Origin: Pyrococcus sp. NA2
Lineage (GTDB): Archaea; Methanobacteriota_B; Thermococci; Thermococcales; Thermococcaceae
DNA: 64,000 nt
Direction: 5' to 3'
NCBI RefSeq assembly: GCF_000211475.1
Contig: NC_015474.1
Span: 372,001-436,000, forward strand
Under the pieces are notes generated by a model. The model was not told where the DNA came from. It searched no databases and was given only the letters and a program-made list of their open reading frames with translations. A program made the translations under genes and the position numbers. Shown piece after piece: positions 11,275 through 21,257 of the stretch (position 1 is its first letter; every line of letters begins with the position of its first letter).

Positions 11275-11351
11275 GGGCCCGTGGTCTAGTTGGTTATGAC
11301 GCCGCCCTTACGAGGCGGAGGTCCGGGGTTCGAATCCCCGCGGGCCCACCA
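11275..11351 (+). tRNA. tRNA-Val (anticodon UAC)
   Basis: Complete cloverleaf: acceptor GGGCCCG pairs with CGGGCCC, D stem GTC/GAC, anticodon stem CCGCC/GGCGG with loop CTTACGA giving anticodon UAC, T stem CGGGG/CCCCG with TTCGAAT loop, discriminator A and an encoded CCA. No intron. Confidence 0.95.
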
Positions 11352-11409
11352 GTTGCCGATTTGGAAAGATTTTTATTTCAATCCTTAGATTACACCTAGG
11401 GGTGGAAAA

Positions 11410-11671
11410 ATGAGGAGGGATCGACTTTGCTAATCTCCCAAGATCAGCGATATTTGTTCTGAATGCATTAAGAGAAAAGCCAATGTCTTCAAAGGAAATA
11501 GCAAGAACAACAAACCTTTCTGAAAGAACCGTTAGATACGCCTTGAAAATTCTTAGAGATCAGGGGCTTGTGAGAGAGATATTTCTACTTGAAGATGCAA
11601 GGAGAAGGGTTTACACCTTAAATTTAGGATTTGAGAAGTTCGATGAACCCATCAAGGTCGGTAGCTTTTAA
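11410..11671 (+). CDS. Winged-helix transcriptional regulator, apparent frameshift at the start
   Basis: Small MarR/TrmB-like winged-helix protein: ALREKPMSSKEIARTTNLSE then RTVRYALKILRDQGLV (recognition helix) and a beta-wing REIFLLEDARRRVYTL. The reading frame is open from 11414 (GGIDFANLPRSAIF...) but has no start codon before ATG 11483, which lies inside the first helix. A well-placed ATG at 11410 (GGTGG upstream) is one base out of frame and stops after seven codons. Removing one G from 11417-11419 would give MRRIDFANLPRS and an intact protein of about 86 residues. Either a sequencing/assembly error or a recent loss of function. The 3' end overlaps the convergent gene by 48 bases. Confidence 0.6.
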
Positions 11672-12127
11672 CTCTTCCTCAAATTTTGTCCCAAGTTTTA
11701 ATATATCCTCGGGGGTTATTACATCTCCATCCTCTTCATTTATCCCTGGGCAATTTTCATCGTAGTATAGCCAAAACTTCTTTCCCTGAAACTCTATCTC
11801 TTTCTCTCCTTCAACCCCTAGAGGCTTTTTGGATACCATGAAGGGATAAATTCTACATATGAGGGGCCTATGAGGATGGGCTCTACACAATCCTGTCTCA
11901 GGATCCTGAAAAACGCAACCAAGATCCCATTCCCTTACGGAGAGCACAAACCTAATTTTTCCACCTTCAATTGAGATTGTAACGAATTCTTGAGGATCAT
12001 AGCCAGCATCAATTAACCTTCTTATGTCATTTAACGTTAGGTAAACATGTCTGCCCTTGCAACATTCTAGACAGAATTTACATTTAAACTTAACAGGTTT
12101 TGTAAAGGGTTTTGGAAGGAATCTCAT
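11624..12127 (-). CDS. YkgJ-family cysteine-cluster protein
   Basis: 167 residues with the zinc/iron-chelating cysteine pattern of the family: C16-x2-C19-x2-C22-C23 near the N-terminus and C71, C81, C91 in GCVFQDPETGLCRAHPHRPLICRIYPF. The biochemical role of the family is not settled; metal binding or Fe-S chemistry is assumed. Its 3' end overlaps the regulator gene on the other strand. Start ATG at 12127, 14 bases behind the upstream DUF257 gene, so probably co-transcribed with it. Confidence 0.85.
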   Translation of the reverse strand: MRFLPKPFTKPVKFKCKFCLECCKGRHVYLTLNDIRRLIDAGYDPQEFVTISIEGGKIRFVLSVREWDLGCVFQDPETGLCRAHPHRPLICRIYPFMVSKKPLGVEGEKEIEFQGKKFWLYYDENCPGINEEDGDVITPEDILKLGTKFEEELKATDLDGFIELLKS

Positions 12128-12141
12128 GTAGCGTTAAGTGT

Positions 12142-12855
12142 CTATCCAGCTTTTAAATATTCCTGGAGTCTACTTGCAGAAACCTTAAACTCCTCTCCAT
12201 ACTCTTCGAACACTATCGATTTTACTATCTTAAAACTCAGGCTCTTCTCGACGCCTGCTTCTCCCTCAAGCTTTAGCTCAAACACTCTAGTAGCAAGTTC
12301 AATGAACTCAGCTAAGGCTTTCTCTCCAATCAATGAGGTATTTATGAATACTATCCTCGAATACTTTTCATTGCCAAGTGTTGCCCTACCCATTAGAGAG
12401 AAGAAAGTCTCCAAGTCAGGCTCCGATCTTTCGAGCATCCTTATTATCTTTTCAGAACCAACTCCTATTATTATCACGGGCTTTCCATGGGTCTTGCTAA
12501 TCTCATTAATCAATTCGTTTAATTGTTTTCCAAAAACAAATATCTCCGAATCAAAGTTTATCCTCTTCACTACCTTTCCGGTTTCAATGAAGCCCCCAAC
12601 CTTCATTACTTCAGCGTTGTCTATCACGCTTGTATCTATCCCTGCAAGTTTTAGATTAACTTTGAATAAGTGCAACTGGTCGAGTATGTCAATGATTAAG
12701 AATGGCAAATTTTTTTCAACGAGGTTCCTTATTAAGATGAAGAATGCCAGATGAACTGGTTCCTCAGATGTGTATGTGATCAAGTAAAGTTCCCCAGGGT
12801 TTATACTGCCAAGATATCCAAAAACACCAGACTCAAACTTCTTAGCTGCCTCCAT
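12142..12855 (-). CDS. DUF257 protein C
   Basis: 237 residues, third DUF257 member in 7 kb. The sequence NAEVMKVGGFIETGKVVKRI aligns with KAEVIKVGGKISTGNVVYKI in protein A, and alternating strands and helices (FLIIDILDQLHLF, PVIIIGVGSEKIIRML, RIVFINTSLIGEKA) suggest a RecA/KaiC-like alpha/beta fold without a P-loop. No function is known. Start ATG at 12855 with AAGGTGA upstream. Likely an operon with the YkgJ-type gene 14 bases downstream. Confidence 0.8.
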   Translation of the reverse strand: MEAAKKFESGVFGYLGSINPGELYLITYTSEEPVHLAFFILIRNLVEKNLPFLIIDILDQLHLFKVNLKLAGIDTSVIDNAEVMKVGGFIETGKVVKRINFDSEIFVFGKQLNELINEISKTHGKPVIIIGVGSEKIIRMLERSEPDLETFFSLMGRATLGNEKYSRIVFINTSLIGEKALAEFIELATRVFELKLEGEAGVEKSLSFKIVKSIVFEEYGEEFKVSASRLQEYLKAG

Positions 12856-12957
12856 TCGGCCTCACCTTGAATAAAAGAATAACCATTGAATATATAACAT
12901 TTATTGTATATTTTCCCGCAAGTATAACAATTTGTTGATAAAAATGCAATGTTTTAA

Positions 12958-14718
12958 TCAAGTATTTAGATGAGCATCAAACTTGTCACTCTTCCCATAA
13001 TCTGCATAGCTCCTGTCCAACCTTTTGCTCACATAAGGACCATCTTTCCTATATCCAAATTTCCTATAGTATTCTCTCACCCCAACACCACTAATGACTA
13101 GTATCTTCTTCGCATCAAACTCCTCTCTAGCAATTCTCTCAGCCTCAGCTAAGAGCTCTCTTCCATAACCGCGATGTTGCCATTCGTATTTTGGCTTCTC
13201 TCCAATGGGAACCAGAGGACCATAAACATGGAGTTCCCTGACTATTGCAGAGGGACAACAATTTATCTCCTTTCTGTGGGCCTTTTCACTCGGTATTCTA
13301 AGCCTTAAAAAGCCTATTAGAATATCATTCTTAACGTCCTCGAAGCTGAGGAATATCTCCAGTCCTTCAGATGCCTCATAATCCTCCCTGAGCAACTTTA
13401 TGTGCTCAACCTCAGGAACCTTGCCAAATTTCTGCATCTGATGCCCTACTTCCCTAAACCTTATTTCCCTTGGCCTTATTCCCCTCCTTACAAGTTCATT
13501 GAACACTAATTGCCCTAGATTTGAGTGCTTAACCCCAGCAACTATAAGATGAGCTGGAATATCCCTTTGAATCCTCATCACCCTTACCCACTTCGGGAAG
13601 AATTTGTATGCTTCAACAATTAATTTAACAGCTTCTTCAGTGGTATAAGGCCTATATAGACCCGCTTTATACCAAGCATAGAGAGGGGCATCCCTCGTTA
13701 CTAGAGTTGGATATATCTTAAGCATGTCAGGTCTAAACCTCGGATCCTCAAATATCGTCTTGAAGGTGTAAAGATCTCTCTCAAAGTTGCTCCCAGGGAG
13801 ACCTGGCATTATGTGATAGTTAATCTTAAGCCCGGCGTCCTTTAGGAGTTGAGTTGCCTTCACGATCTCCTCAACACCATGTCCCCTCTTGGTTCTCTCA
13901 TGAATGAAGTTGAATATAGTTTGAACGCCGAGCTCAACCCTTGTAGTTCCGAATGAGAGCATTCTATCGATCTGTTTCTCAAAGGCCCAATCAGGTCTCG
14001 TTTCAATCGTTAATCCAACCATTCTAACCTTTGCCTTCTCGTTTTTCCTCTGCTCGTCCTCCAGATAATAGTAGGGTTTCCTATGAGTTCTCTCCCAGGC
14101 CTTTCTAAACTCAGGATCTTCGTCAAGAACAGATCTATCACCCTTAAGGATTAGGCGCACGAGCTTTTCCTCGAGGTTGTCTATGTCCTTGAAGTAGTGA
14201 AAGTCGTTCATAGCTTTAAATGCACACTTTATGAACCACTCCTGATAATCTAAGTCAACAGCTGGAAACGTTCCTCCTTGGATTATTACTTCAACCTTAT
14301 CTATTGGATGTCCTATATCATAGAGCTGCTTAAGTCTGGCCATCATGATTATGTAAGGATGATAGCCGTACTGGGAAGCCCTCAAAGCCGATGGCTCCTT
14401 CCCAGTGTAGCTCTGGGGTGAACCAACACTTGGCCCACCAGGACAGTAAATGCAACGCCCATGAGGACAGGGAAACGGCTTTGTCATCATTGCAACTACA
14501 GCTACGCCGCTGATAGTCCTAGTTGGTTTCTTCTTCAGGAGGTCTCTAAACTTCTCCCTCACGTCCTTAGGTAGAGCCCTCCAGATATCGGAATTCTTTG
14601 GTAACCTAGGTAAATGGTACTTCCTGGCAACTTCAATTTTTATCTTATTTAATTCTTCCCTATTCCTTATCTTTCCCGAGAGTAAGGCATTCACAATCTC
14701 ACGAACAGCCTCTTCCAT
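12958..14718 (-). CDS. elp3: Elp3-type tRNA uridine(34) acetyltransferase
   Basis: Radical-SAM/acetyltransferase that starts formation of the cm5U side chain on wobble uridine of tRNA. Radical SAM cysteines C84, C89, C92 (CPHGRCIYC, numbered from the start chosen here) are followed by the Elp3-specific core (GGTFPAVDLDYQEWF, VGLTIETRPDW) and a C-terminal GNAT domain (QHRGYGRELL ... YYRKFGY). Stand-alone as in other archaea without Elp1/2. I chose ATG 14718 (GGTGTGGAG upstream; 586 residues); ATG 14751 would add 11 residues but lies within a box C/D guide RNA that occupies the leader. Confidence 0.92.
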   Translation of the reverse strand: MEEAVREIVNALLSGKIRNREELNKIKIEVARKYHLPRLPKNSDIWRALPKDVREKFRDLLKKKPTRTISGVAVVAMMTKPFPCPHGRCIYCPGGPSVGSPQSYTGKEPSALRASQYGYHPYIIMMARLKQLYDIGHPIDKVEVIIQGGTFPAVDLDYQEWFIKCAFKAMNDFHYFKDIDNLEEKLVRLILKGDRSVLDEDPEFRKAWERTHRKPYYYLEDEQRKNEKAKVRMVGLTIETRPDWAFEKQIDRMLSFGTTRVELGVQTIFNFIHERTKRGHGVEEIVKATQLLKDAGLKINYHIMPGLPGSNFERDLYTFKTIFEDPRFRPDMLKIYPTLVTRDAPLYAWYKAGLYRPYTTEEAVKLIVEAYKFFPKWVRVMRIQRDIPAHLIVAGVKHSNLGQLVFNELVRRGIRPREIRFREVGHQMQKFGKVPEVEHIKLLREDYEASEGLEIFLSFEDVKNDILIGFLRLRIPSEKAHRKEINCCPSAIVRELHVYGPLVPIGEKPKYEWQHRGYGRELLAEAERIAREEFDAKKILVISGVGVREYYRKFGYRKDGPYVSKRLDRSYADYGKSDKFDAHLNT

Positions 14719-14731
14719 TCTCCACACCGTA

Positions 14732-14781
14732 TCAGCGCTGATAGATTTCATCACTCATTCAGCTCCCCGATTCCTCATCAT
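14732..14781 (-). ncRNA. Box C/D guide RNA in the elp3 leader
   Basis: Minus strand: C box ATGATGA (14781-14775), 12-nt guide GGAATCGGGGAG, D' CTGA (14762-14759), 4-nt spacer, C' GTGATGA (14754-14748), 12-nt guide AATCTATCAGCG, D CTGA (14735-14732). Every box is perfect and the 12/4/12 spacing is ideal for a Pyrococcus sRNA. It lies 14 bases upstream of the chosen elp3 start, so it is probably processed from, or transcribed together with, the elp3 mRNA. The guides complement CTCCCCGATTCC and CGCTGATAGATT; I cannot assign the target RNA. Confidence 0.78.
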
Positions 14782-14853
14782 CAAGACTCACTTTAAATAT
14801 GTAACCTCAAAATTTTTTTGCAAACCTAAGTCAGTTATCCCTAGGTGACTAAA

Positions 14854-16026
14854 ATGGCAAAGTTCTACATTGCAAGTGAAGAGGATATAAAGGCTGGTAA
14901 AACAACTGACGTGTACTTCATAAGAACGAAGAAGATACTTGAAGAGAAGGGAATAAGAAAGAAAGTTCTTGCCGATGTAACAACAACGAGTTTACCTAAA
15001 AATTGGAAATGGGGAGTCCTCGTTGGAGTTGAAGAAGTTGCAAAGCTTCTTGAAGGATTACCAGTTAACGTCTATGCAATGCCAGAAGGAACAATATTCC
15101 ATCCATATGAACCCGTACTCCAGATAGAAGGAGATTATGCCGAGTTCGGTATATATGAGACAGCTCTGCTTGGCATGTTAAGTCAAGCTAGTGGAATAGC
15201 CACCGCTGCACTTAGGATTAAGATAGCTGCAAAGTTCAAACCTGTTTATTCCTTTGGAATAAGGCATATGCACCCAGCAATTGCTCCAATGATAGATAGA
15301 GCGGCTTTCATAGGAGGGTGTGATGGTGTTTCTGGAGTTCTTGGGGCTGAAATGATTGGAGAGAAAGCCGTTGGAACAATGCCTCATGCATTAATAATTA
15401 CAATTGGAGATCAAGTGAAGGCCTGGAAGTATTTTGACGAGGTTATAGATAAAGAAGTTCCCAGGATAGCATTAGTAGATACATTCTATGATGAGAAAGT
15501 TGAAGCCGTGATGGCCGCTGAAACCCTTGGGAAAAAGTTATTCGCCGTTAGACTTGACACACCAAGCTCAAGAAGGGGGAACTTCAGGAAGATAATTGAA
15601 GAGGTAAAATGGGAGTTAAGTGTTAGAGGTTATGAGTGGGTTAAGATTTTCGTATCAGGAGGATTGGATGAAGAGAAAATAAAGGAGATAGTTGACGTTG
15701 CTGATGCATTTGGTGTCGGTGGTGCCATAGCCAGCGCAAAGCCCATTGACTTTGCCCTAGACATAGTGGAGGTAGAAGGCAAACCAATTGCAAAGAGAGG
15801 AAAACTCAGCGGCAGAAAGCAAGTTTATAGGTGTGAAAATGGCCATTACCACATTGTTCCAGCTGATAAAAAACTTGAGAGATGCCCAGTGTGCAACAGC
15901 AAGGTTGAACCCTTATTAAAGCCCATAATAGAAAATGGCGAAATCGTGGCTGAATTCCCGAAGGCCAGAGAGATAAGGGAATATGTACTCGAACAAGCTA
16001 GAAAATTCAATTTAAGTATAGAATAA
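14854..16026 (+). CDS. pncB: Nicotinate phosphoribosyltransferase
   Basis: NAD salvage: joins nicotinate to PRPP to give nicotinate mononucleotide. About 390 residues; landmarks are ASGIATAALRIKIAA, the SFGIRHMHPAIAPMIDR segment with the phosphoribosyl-site His/Arg residues, RLDTPSSRRG and the phosphate-binding FVSGGLDEEKI / FGVGGAIASAKP. A C-terminal zinc ribbon (CENGHYH ... CPVC) is added, as in the archaeal subfamily. I chose ATG 14854 with GGTGA five bases upstream, in preference to the GTG nine bases before it. A TATA near 14790-14797 is shared with the divergent elp3. Confidence 0.9.
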   Translation: MAKFYIASEEDIKAGKTTDVYFIRTKKILEEKGIRKKVLADVTTTSLPKNWKWGVLVGVEEVAKLLEGLPVNVYAMPEGTIFHPYEPVLQIEGDYAEFGIYETALLGMLSQASGIATAALRIKIAAKFKPVYSFGIRHMHPAIAPMIDRAAFIGGCDGVSGVLGAEMIGEKAVGTMPHALIITIGDQVKAWKYFDEVIDKEVPRIALVDTFYDEKVEAVMAAETLGKKLFAVRLDTPSSRRGNFRKIIEEVKWELSVRGYEWVKIFVSGGLDEEKIKEIVDVADAFGVGGAIASAKPIDFALDIVEVEGKPIAKRGKLSGRKQVYRCENGHYHIVPADKKLERCPVCNSKVEPLLKPIIENGEIVAEFPKAREIREYVLEQARKFNLSIE

Positions 16027-16036
16027 AAGAAAGGAA

Positions 16037-16246
<210 letters not shown>

Positions 16247-16270
16247 TCACCGATTCTAGGTTGGGGAAAA

Positions 16271-16287
16271 TAAATATAAATCTTTCG
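16271..16287 (-). promoter_or_regulatory. Strong BRE/TATA promoter of the ferredoxin gene
   Basis: On the minus strand CGAAAGA (BRE) runs directly into TTTATATTTA (TATA), 31 bases before the start codon, giving a very short or nearly leaderless transcript. The near-ideal match fits the high expression expected of ferredoxin. Confidence 0.85.
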
Positions 16288-16352
16288 TCTCATTTTCGGA
16301 TTTCCAGGAAAATTAGGGGGACTTAATATAAAATGGAGAAGTAGAGTCAGTG

Positions 16353-17783
<1,431 letters not shown>

Positions 17784-18653
17784 TCAAACCACCCCTTTAG
17801 CTTTAAGCTCCTCCAAATATCTTTCCAACGCTAACTTCTCCAACTTAGAATAGAAACCAACTCTATGAATTAACTCATCCCAATTAACTTGATATGCATC
17901 GAATTCTGGGCCGTCAACGCAGGCAAACTTTATTTCACCACCGACTGTAACTCTACAGGCCCCACACATCCCCGTACCATCGACCATTATTGGATGGAGA
18001 TCTACTCTCATTGGAACTCCATATTCCTTAACGATTTCAAACACAGCCTTTTGATCACCAGGTGGACCGACCATGAATACCAAATCCCAATCTTCCGCCT
18101 CGAGTAACTCTCTAACTTTCTCCCTTAGGGTCTTGGTAACGTTCTTCATATTTTCAGGGAAGCTTTTCGTCTGATCTATCTTGACGGGCTCAATTATGTG
18201 TCTTGAAACTGCCTTCTCAAAATATTCCTTTAGTATCACCATGGGTTCAAAGGTTACATGGAGGGTTGTAACATCATTCCCTATCTCCTGCCATGCTTTT
18301 GCTATTGGATAAACCTCAACTATTCCCGTATAGGCTCCTATTGCAAGAATCTTTCCAAATTTCTCCATTGGAGCTGGATTTCCAAGCGGACCTGCGACGT
18401 TTAAGAGATAATCTCCCTCCCTAAGCTCCATGGCCATTCTCATAGTCGTCTTCCCTCTGGTGAATACTATCAGGACTATCCATCCTTCTTCCCTGTCCCA
18501 CATTACAGAAGTTAGAGGAATTCTTTCTCCGTTTGAGAAGGCCCTCACTATAACAAATTGACCAGGTTTGACCTTTTTAGCTACATGAGGCGCCTGAACC
18601 TTGTACCAGGTGTTCCTCATTGCAATTTCCTTCTTCTCAAGTATCTTGTACAT
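17784..18653 (-). CDS. Ferredoxin-NADP reductase-type small subunit (NfnA/SudB-like)
   Basis: Partner of the large subunit behind it. 289 residues: a flavin-binding barrel (RIPLTSVMW), an NAD-binding half (ILAIGAYTGIVEVYPI, LVFMVGPPG) and a 2Fe-2S region with C230, C233 and C245 (GMCGACRVTVGG ... FACVDGPEFDA). The complex moves electrons between ferredoxin, NAD(H) and NADP(H). I chose ATG 18653, with GGAGGT seven bases upstream; an upstream in-frame start would add nine residues. A TATA lies near 18712-18722, with a SurR-like site just behind it. Confidence 0.9.
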   Translation of the reverse strand: MYKILEKKEIAMRNTWYKVQAPHVAKKVKPGQFVIVRAFSNGERIPLTSVMWDREEGWIVLIVFTRGKTTMRMAMELREGDYLLNVAGPLGNPAPMEKFGKILAIGAYTGIVEVYPIAKAWQEIGNDVTTLHVTFEPMVILKEYFEKAVSRHIIEPVKIDQTKSFPENMKNVTKTLREKVRELLEAEDWDLVFMVGPPGDQKAVFEIVKEYGVPMRVDLHPIMVDGTGMCGACRVTVGGEIKFACVDGPEFDAYQVNWDELIHRVGFYSKLEKLALERYLEELKAKGVV

Positions 18654-18726
18654 GGTGAACACCTCCAATCTCGTGAACATTTTTGGACATTACGGTGAGT
18701 TCTGAACATTCATTTTTTATAAACTT

Positions 18727-18743
18727 ATTGTGAACTATTAGTT
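18727..18743 (-). promoter_or_regulatory. SurR-like binding site upstream of the Nfn-type operon
   Basis: ATT-N3-AAC-N5-GTT on the plus strand, one base from the published SurR consensus GTT-N3-AAC-N5-GTT. It lies just upstream of the TATA of the oxidoreductase operon. SurR is the redox regulator of sulfur and hydrogen metabolism in Pyrococcus; a position upstream of TATA fits activation. The assignment rests on motif match only. Confidence 0.4.
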
Positions 18744-18797
18744 ATGTACATAAGCGAACATTAGTGAATGGGATAAAAGTTCTTAAAGGTATTGAAA

Positions 18798-20087
18798 ATG
18801 CTTCACTCGATGGTCAAAGTTTACATAGAAAATTATGGATGCGCGAGAAATAGGGCAGATGGAGAGATCATGGCAGCCCTCTTGCATTTAGCTGGACACG
18901 AGATAGTCTATGATCTTGACGAAAGTGAGATAGTAATAGTGAATAGTTGTGCCGTTAAGGATCCTACCGAGAGGAAGATAGCAAGGAGAATAAGGGAGTT
19001 ACTTGATGAGGGGAAAAAGGTCATAGTCACGGGATGTTTGCCCCATGTTAATCCCGAAGTAATAGATGAGAGAGTCTCAGCAGTCCTCGGGGTTAAAAGT
19101 ATCGACAGGATAGTTCAAGCAGTTGAATATGCTATTAGAGGGGAAAAGCTCATCAGTGTTCCAGATTGGAGAAAGAGAAATCTCGATAAATTAGATCTCC
19201 CTAGACTCTCCTTAAGAACAGTTTACTTTATAGTTCCAATAGCAGAAGGTTGCTTAAACGCTTGTACTTATTGTGCGACAAGGTTTGCTAGAGGTGTCCT
19301 TAAAAGCTACTCCCCAGAAAAAATTGTAGAATGGGTAAAATGGGCAATTAAACAAGGCTACAAGGAGATATGGCTTTCCGCAGAGGATACGGGGTGTTAT
19401 GGGTTTGATATTGGAACTAACTTGGCCAAGTTACTTGACGAAATAACAGCTATAGAAGGGGAGTTCAGGATAAGAGTTGGAATGATGAATCCCAACCATG
19501 TCATAAAGTTCCTAGATGAACTTATTGAAGCTTATCAAGACGATAAGGTTTACAAGTTCCTACATCTTCCAGTCCAGAGCGGAGATAATGAAATTTTAAG
19601 GAGAATGGGCAGAAATTATACCGTGGAAGAGTTTGAAGAGATCGTTAACGCCTTTAGAAAGAAGTTTCCAGATTTAAACTTACACACTGACATAATCGTT
19701 GGATTCCCAGGAGAAAGCGAAGAAGCATTTCAAAAGAGCGTTGAACTGATAAAGAGAATCAAGCCCGACAAAGTTAATGTCTCAAGATACTCTCCAAGAC
19801 CAGGAACTATAGCTGCAAAATGGAAACAACTTCCAGGATGGTTAATAAAAGAGAGATCGAGATTGTTACATAGGCTCAGGTTACAAATAAGCTATGAGAT
19901 CAACCAGAAATATATAGGGAGGAAGATGGAAGTACTCATACATGGGGAAGGTAAAAAAGGAAATGTAGATGCCGTTACAATGAATTATAAGCATATAATC
20001 CTGCCTAAAGGCGAAAAAGGAAAATTTGAAGTTGCTAAAGTGAAAAATGCAACTTCAACATACCTTCTCGGCGAGATAGTTACATAG
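18798..20087 (+). CDS. MiaB-like tRNA methylthiotransferase (archaeal MtaB/e-MtaB type)
   Basis: Radical-SAM enzyme expected to convert t6A37 to ms2t6A37 in ANN-decoding tRNAs. From ATG 18798 the N-terminal (UPF0004) cluster cysteines are C15, C51 and C80, the radical-SAM cluster C152, C156, C159 (GCLNACTYCATR), and a C-terminal TRAM domain follows (YIGRKMEVLIHGEGKKGNVDAVT). Length about 429. Of three possible starts (TTG 18792, ATG 18798, ATG 18810), 18798 has AAAGGT at a good distance. Transcribed divergently from the Nfn-type operon. Confidence 0.9.
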   Translation: MLHSMVKVYIENYGCARNRADGEIMAALLHLAGHEIVYDLDESEIVIVNSCAVKDPTERKIARRIRELLDEGKKVIVTGCLPHVNPEVIDERVSAVLGVKSIDRIVQAVEYAIRGEKLISVPDWRKRNLDKLDLPRLSLRTVYFIVPIAEGCLNACTYCATRFARGVLKSYSPEKIVEWVKWAIKQGYKEIWLSAEDTGCYGFDIGTNLAKLLDEITAIEGEFRIRVGMMNPNHVIKFLDELIEAYQDDKVYKFLHLPVQSGDNEILRRMGRNYTVEEFEEIVNAFRKKFPDLNLHTDIIVGFPGESEEAFQKSVELIKRIKPDKVNVSRYSPRPGTIAAKWKQLPGWLIKERSRLLHRLRLQISYEINQKYIGRKMEVLIHGEGKKGNVDAVTMNYKHIILPKGEKGKFEVAKVKNATSTYLLGEIVT

Positions 20088-20129
20088 ATTTTTTAAATAA
20101 GAAAATCCAATTTCATTAAGGGGGTGTTC

Positions 20130-20594
20130 ATGGCTAGGAGGCTTCAAGCTCACAACATTAGGATTAGAACATTCATTCATGCCACGGAGGATCCAGAGAA
20201 GGTGTTGGAAGCTCTTGAAACTTTATTCCCTGAAGATATATCGCCAAAAGATGTTGACTTCGAAGTTATAGAAACGGAGGGATACTTTGGAAATCCAATC
20301 CTTGTGGTCGATGCCGAGATAAGGCATTCAAGAAATATAAGGAAATTCCTCGAGAATCTGAGAAATCTCCTAAGTGAGGAGGACAGAAGGTATCTCTGGG
20401 AACATGCTGAAGAGAAAGTAGATGAGACTGGAACGTTCTACATAAGGTTTGACAAGCAAAAGGCATATCTCGGAGAGGTCAAGGTTAGTGAAGGAGAAGA
20501 TGTCATCCATGTAAGGATAAAGGTAAAAGCTTTTCCAATGAAGAAAGAGACTGTAGTTAACGCCGTGAGAGAATGGCTGGAGGGTGAGGAGTGA
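20130..20594 (+). CDS. RNA-binding protein, predicted exosome-associated (COG1325)
   Basis: 154 residues beginning [21 protein letters not shown]. The family has an RNA-binding fold related to ribosomal L5 and in archaea nearly always sits beside genes for RNase P or exosome subunits, as here, where it overlaps rnp3 by four bases. Role in RNA processing is therefore inferred from context. ATG 20130 is preferred over GTG 20124 because GGGGGTG lies just upstream. Confidence 0.85.
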   Translation: MARRLQAHNIRIRTFIHATEDPEKVLEALETLFPEDISPKDVDFEVIETEGYFGNPILVVDAEIRHSRNIRKFLENLRNLLSEEDRRYLWEHAEEKVDETGTFYIRFDKQKAYLGEVKVSEGEDVIHVRIKVKAFPMKKETVVNAVREWLEGEE

Positions 20595-21214
20595 AATTCA
20601 TTGAAATGGATGTCAGAGGTGAGAAAGCCTACAGATTAGCGAGTGAATGGTTTGATGAAGTTATATTCTCAATTGAGATCAAAGACGGTATTGATAAGGA
20701 CAAAATTAGGGAAATTGAGAAGGAATACAAGAACATTGCAATAGTCCTCGTCAGTCCAAAGCCTTCCCTTATAAAGGAGGCACTTCAAAAGCTTAGAGGT
20801 AAATATCTAATTTATGTCGAGAGCAGTGATCTTAGGGTTATAAGGTATGGAATAGAAAGAGGTGTTGATGCGATAATCTCTCCCTGGGTCGGAAGAAAGG
20901 ATCCAGGAATCGATCATGTCCTAGCTAGAATGATGGCAAGGAAAGGTGTGGCACTTGGGTTTTCTCTAAGACCCTTGCTCCACTCAACAAATTATGATAG
21001 GGCTAACATGATAAAGTTCATGATGAAGGCTTGGCAATTAGTGGAAAAATATGGGGTCAGGAGGTTTCTAACTACATCAGCCAAGGAGAAATGGGAAGTT
21101 AGATGGCCAAGAGATCTAGCTAGTTTAGGTGTAATTTTAGGAATGGACATTTCCCAGGCAAAGGCTTCTCTCTCTTTCTATCCCGAACTTATTCTGAAAA
21201 GGCTTAAATATTAG
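20591..21214 (+). CDS. rnp3: Ribonuclease P protein component 3 (Rpp30)
   Basis: Protein subunit of archaeal RNase P, which removes the 5' leader of tRNA precursors with the catalytic RNA and Pop5. 207 residues, TIM-barrel fold of the PHP type; landmarks are [27 protein letters not shown] near the middle, and the region [14 protein letters not shown]-coupled to the upstream RNA-binding protein gene. Confidence 0.92.
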   Translation: MKFIEMDVRGEKAYRLASEWFDEVIFSIEIKDGIDKDKIREIEKEYKNIAIVLVSPKPSLIKEALQKLRGKYLIYVESSDLRVIRYGIERGVDAIISPWVGRKDPGIDHVLARMMARKGVALGFSLRPLLHSTNYDRANMIKFMMKAWQLVEKYGVRRFLTTSAKEKWEVRWPRDLASLGVILGMDISQAKASLSFYPELILKRLKY

Positions 21215-21257
21215 GGAAGTGTTAAAACAATTAAGTTCAAGTAAGGAGGGTAGGGTA

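Noticed and set aside
12302-12754. Plus-strand ORF of 150 codons inside DUF257 protein C
   Set aside because: It is the antisense shadow of a recognised gene, has no ribosome-binding site and no family features.
14461-14490. ATGATGA followed by CTGT on the minus strand inside elp3
   Set aside because: The D' box is imperfect, no second C'/D pair is present and the bases encode conserved radical-SAM sequence.
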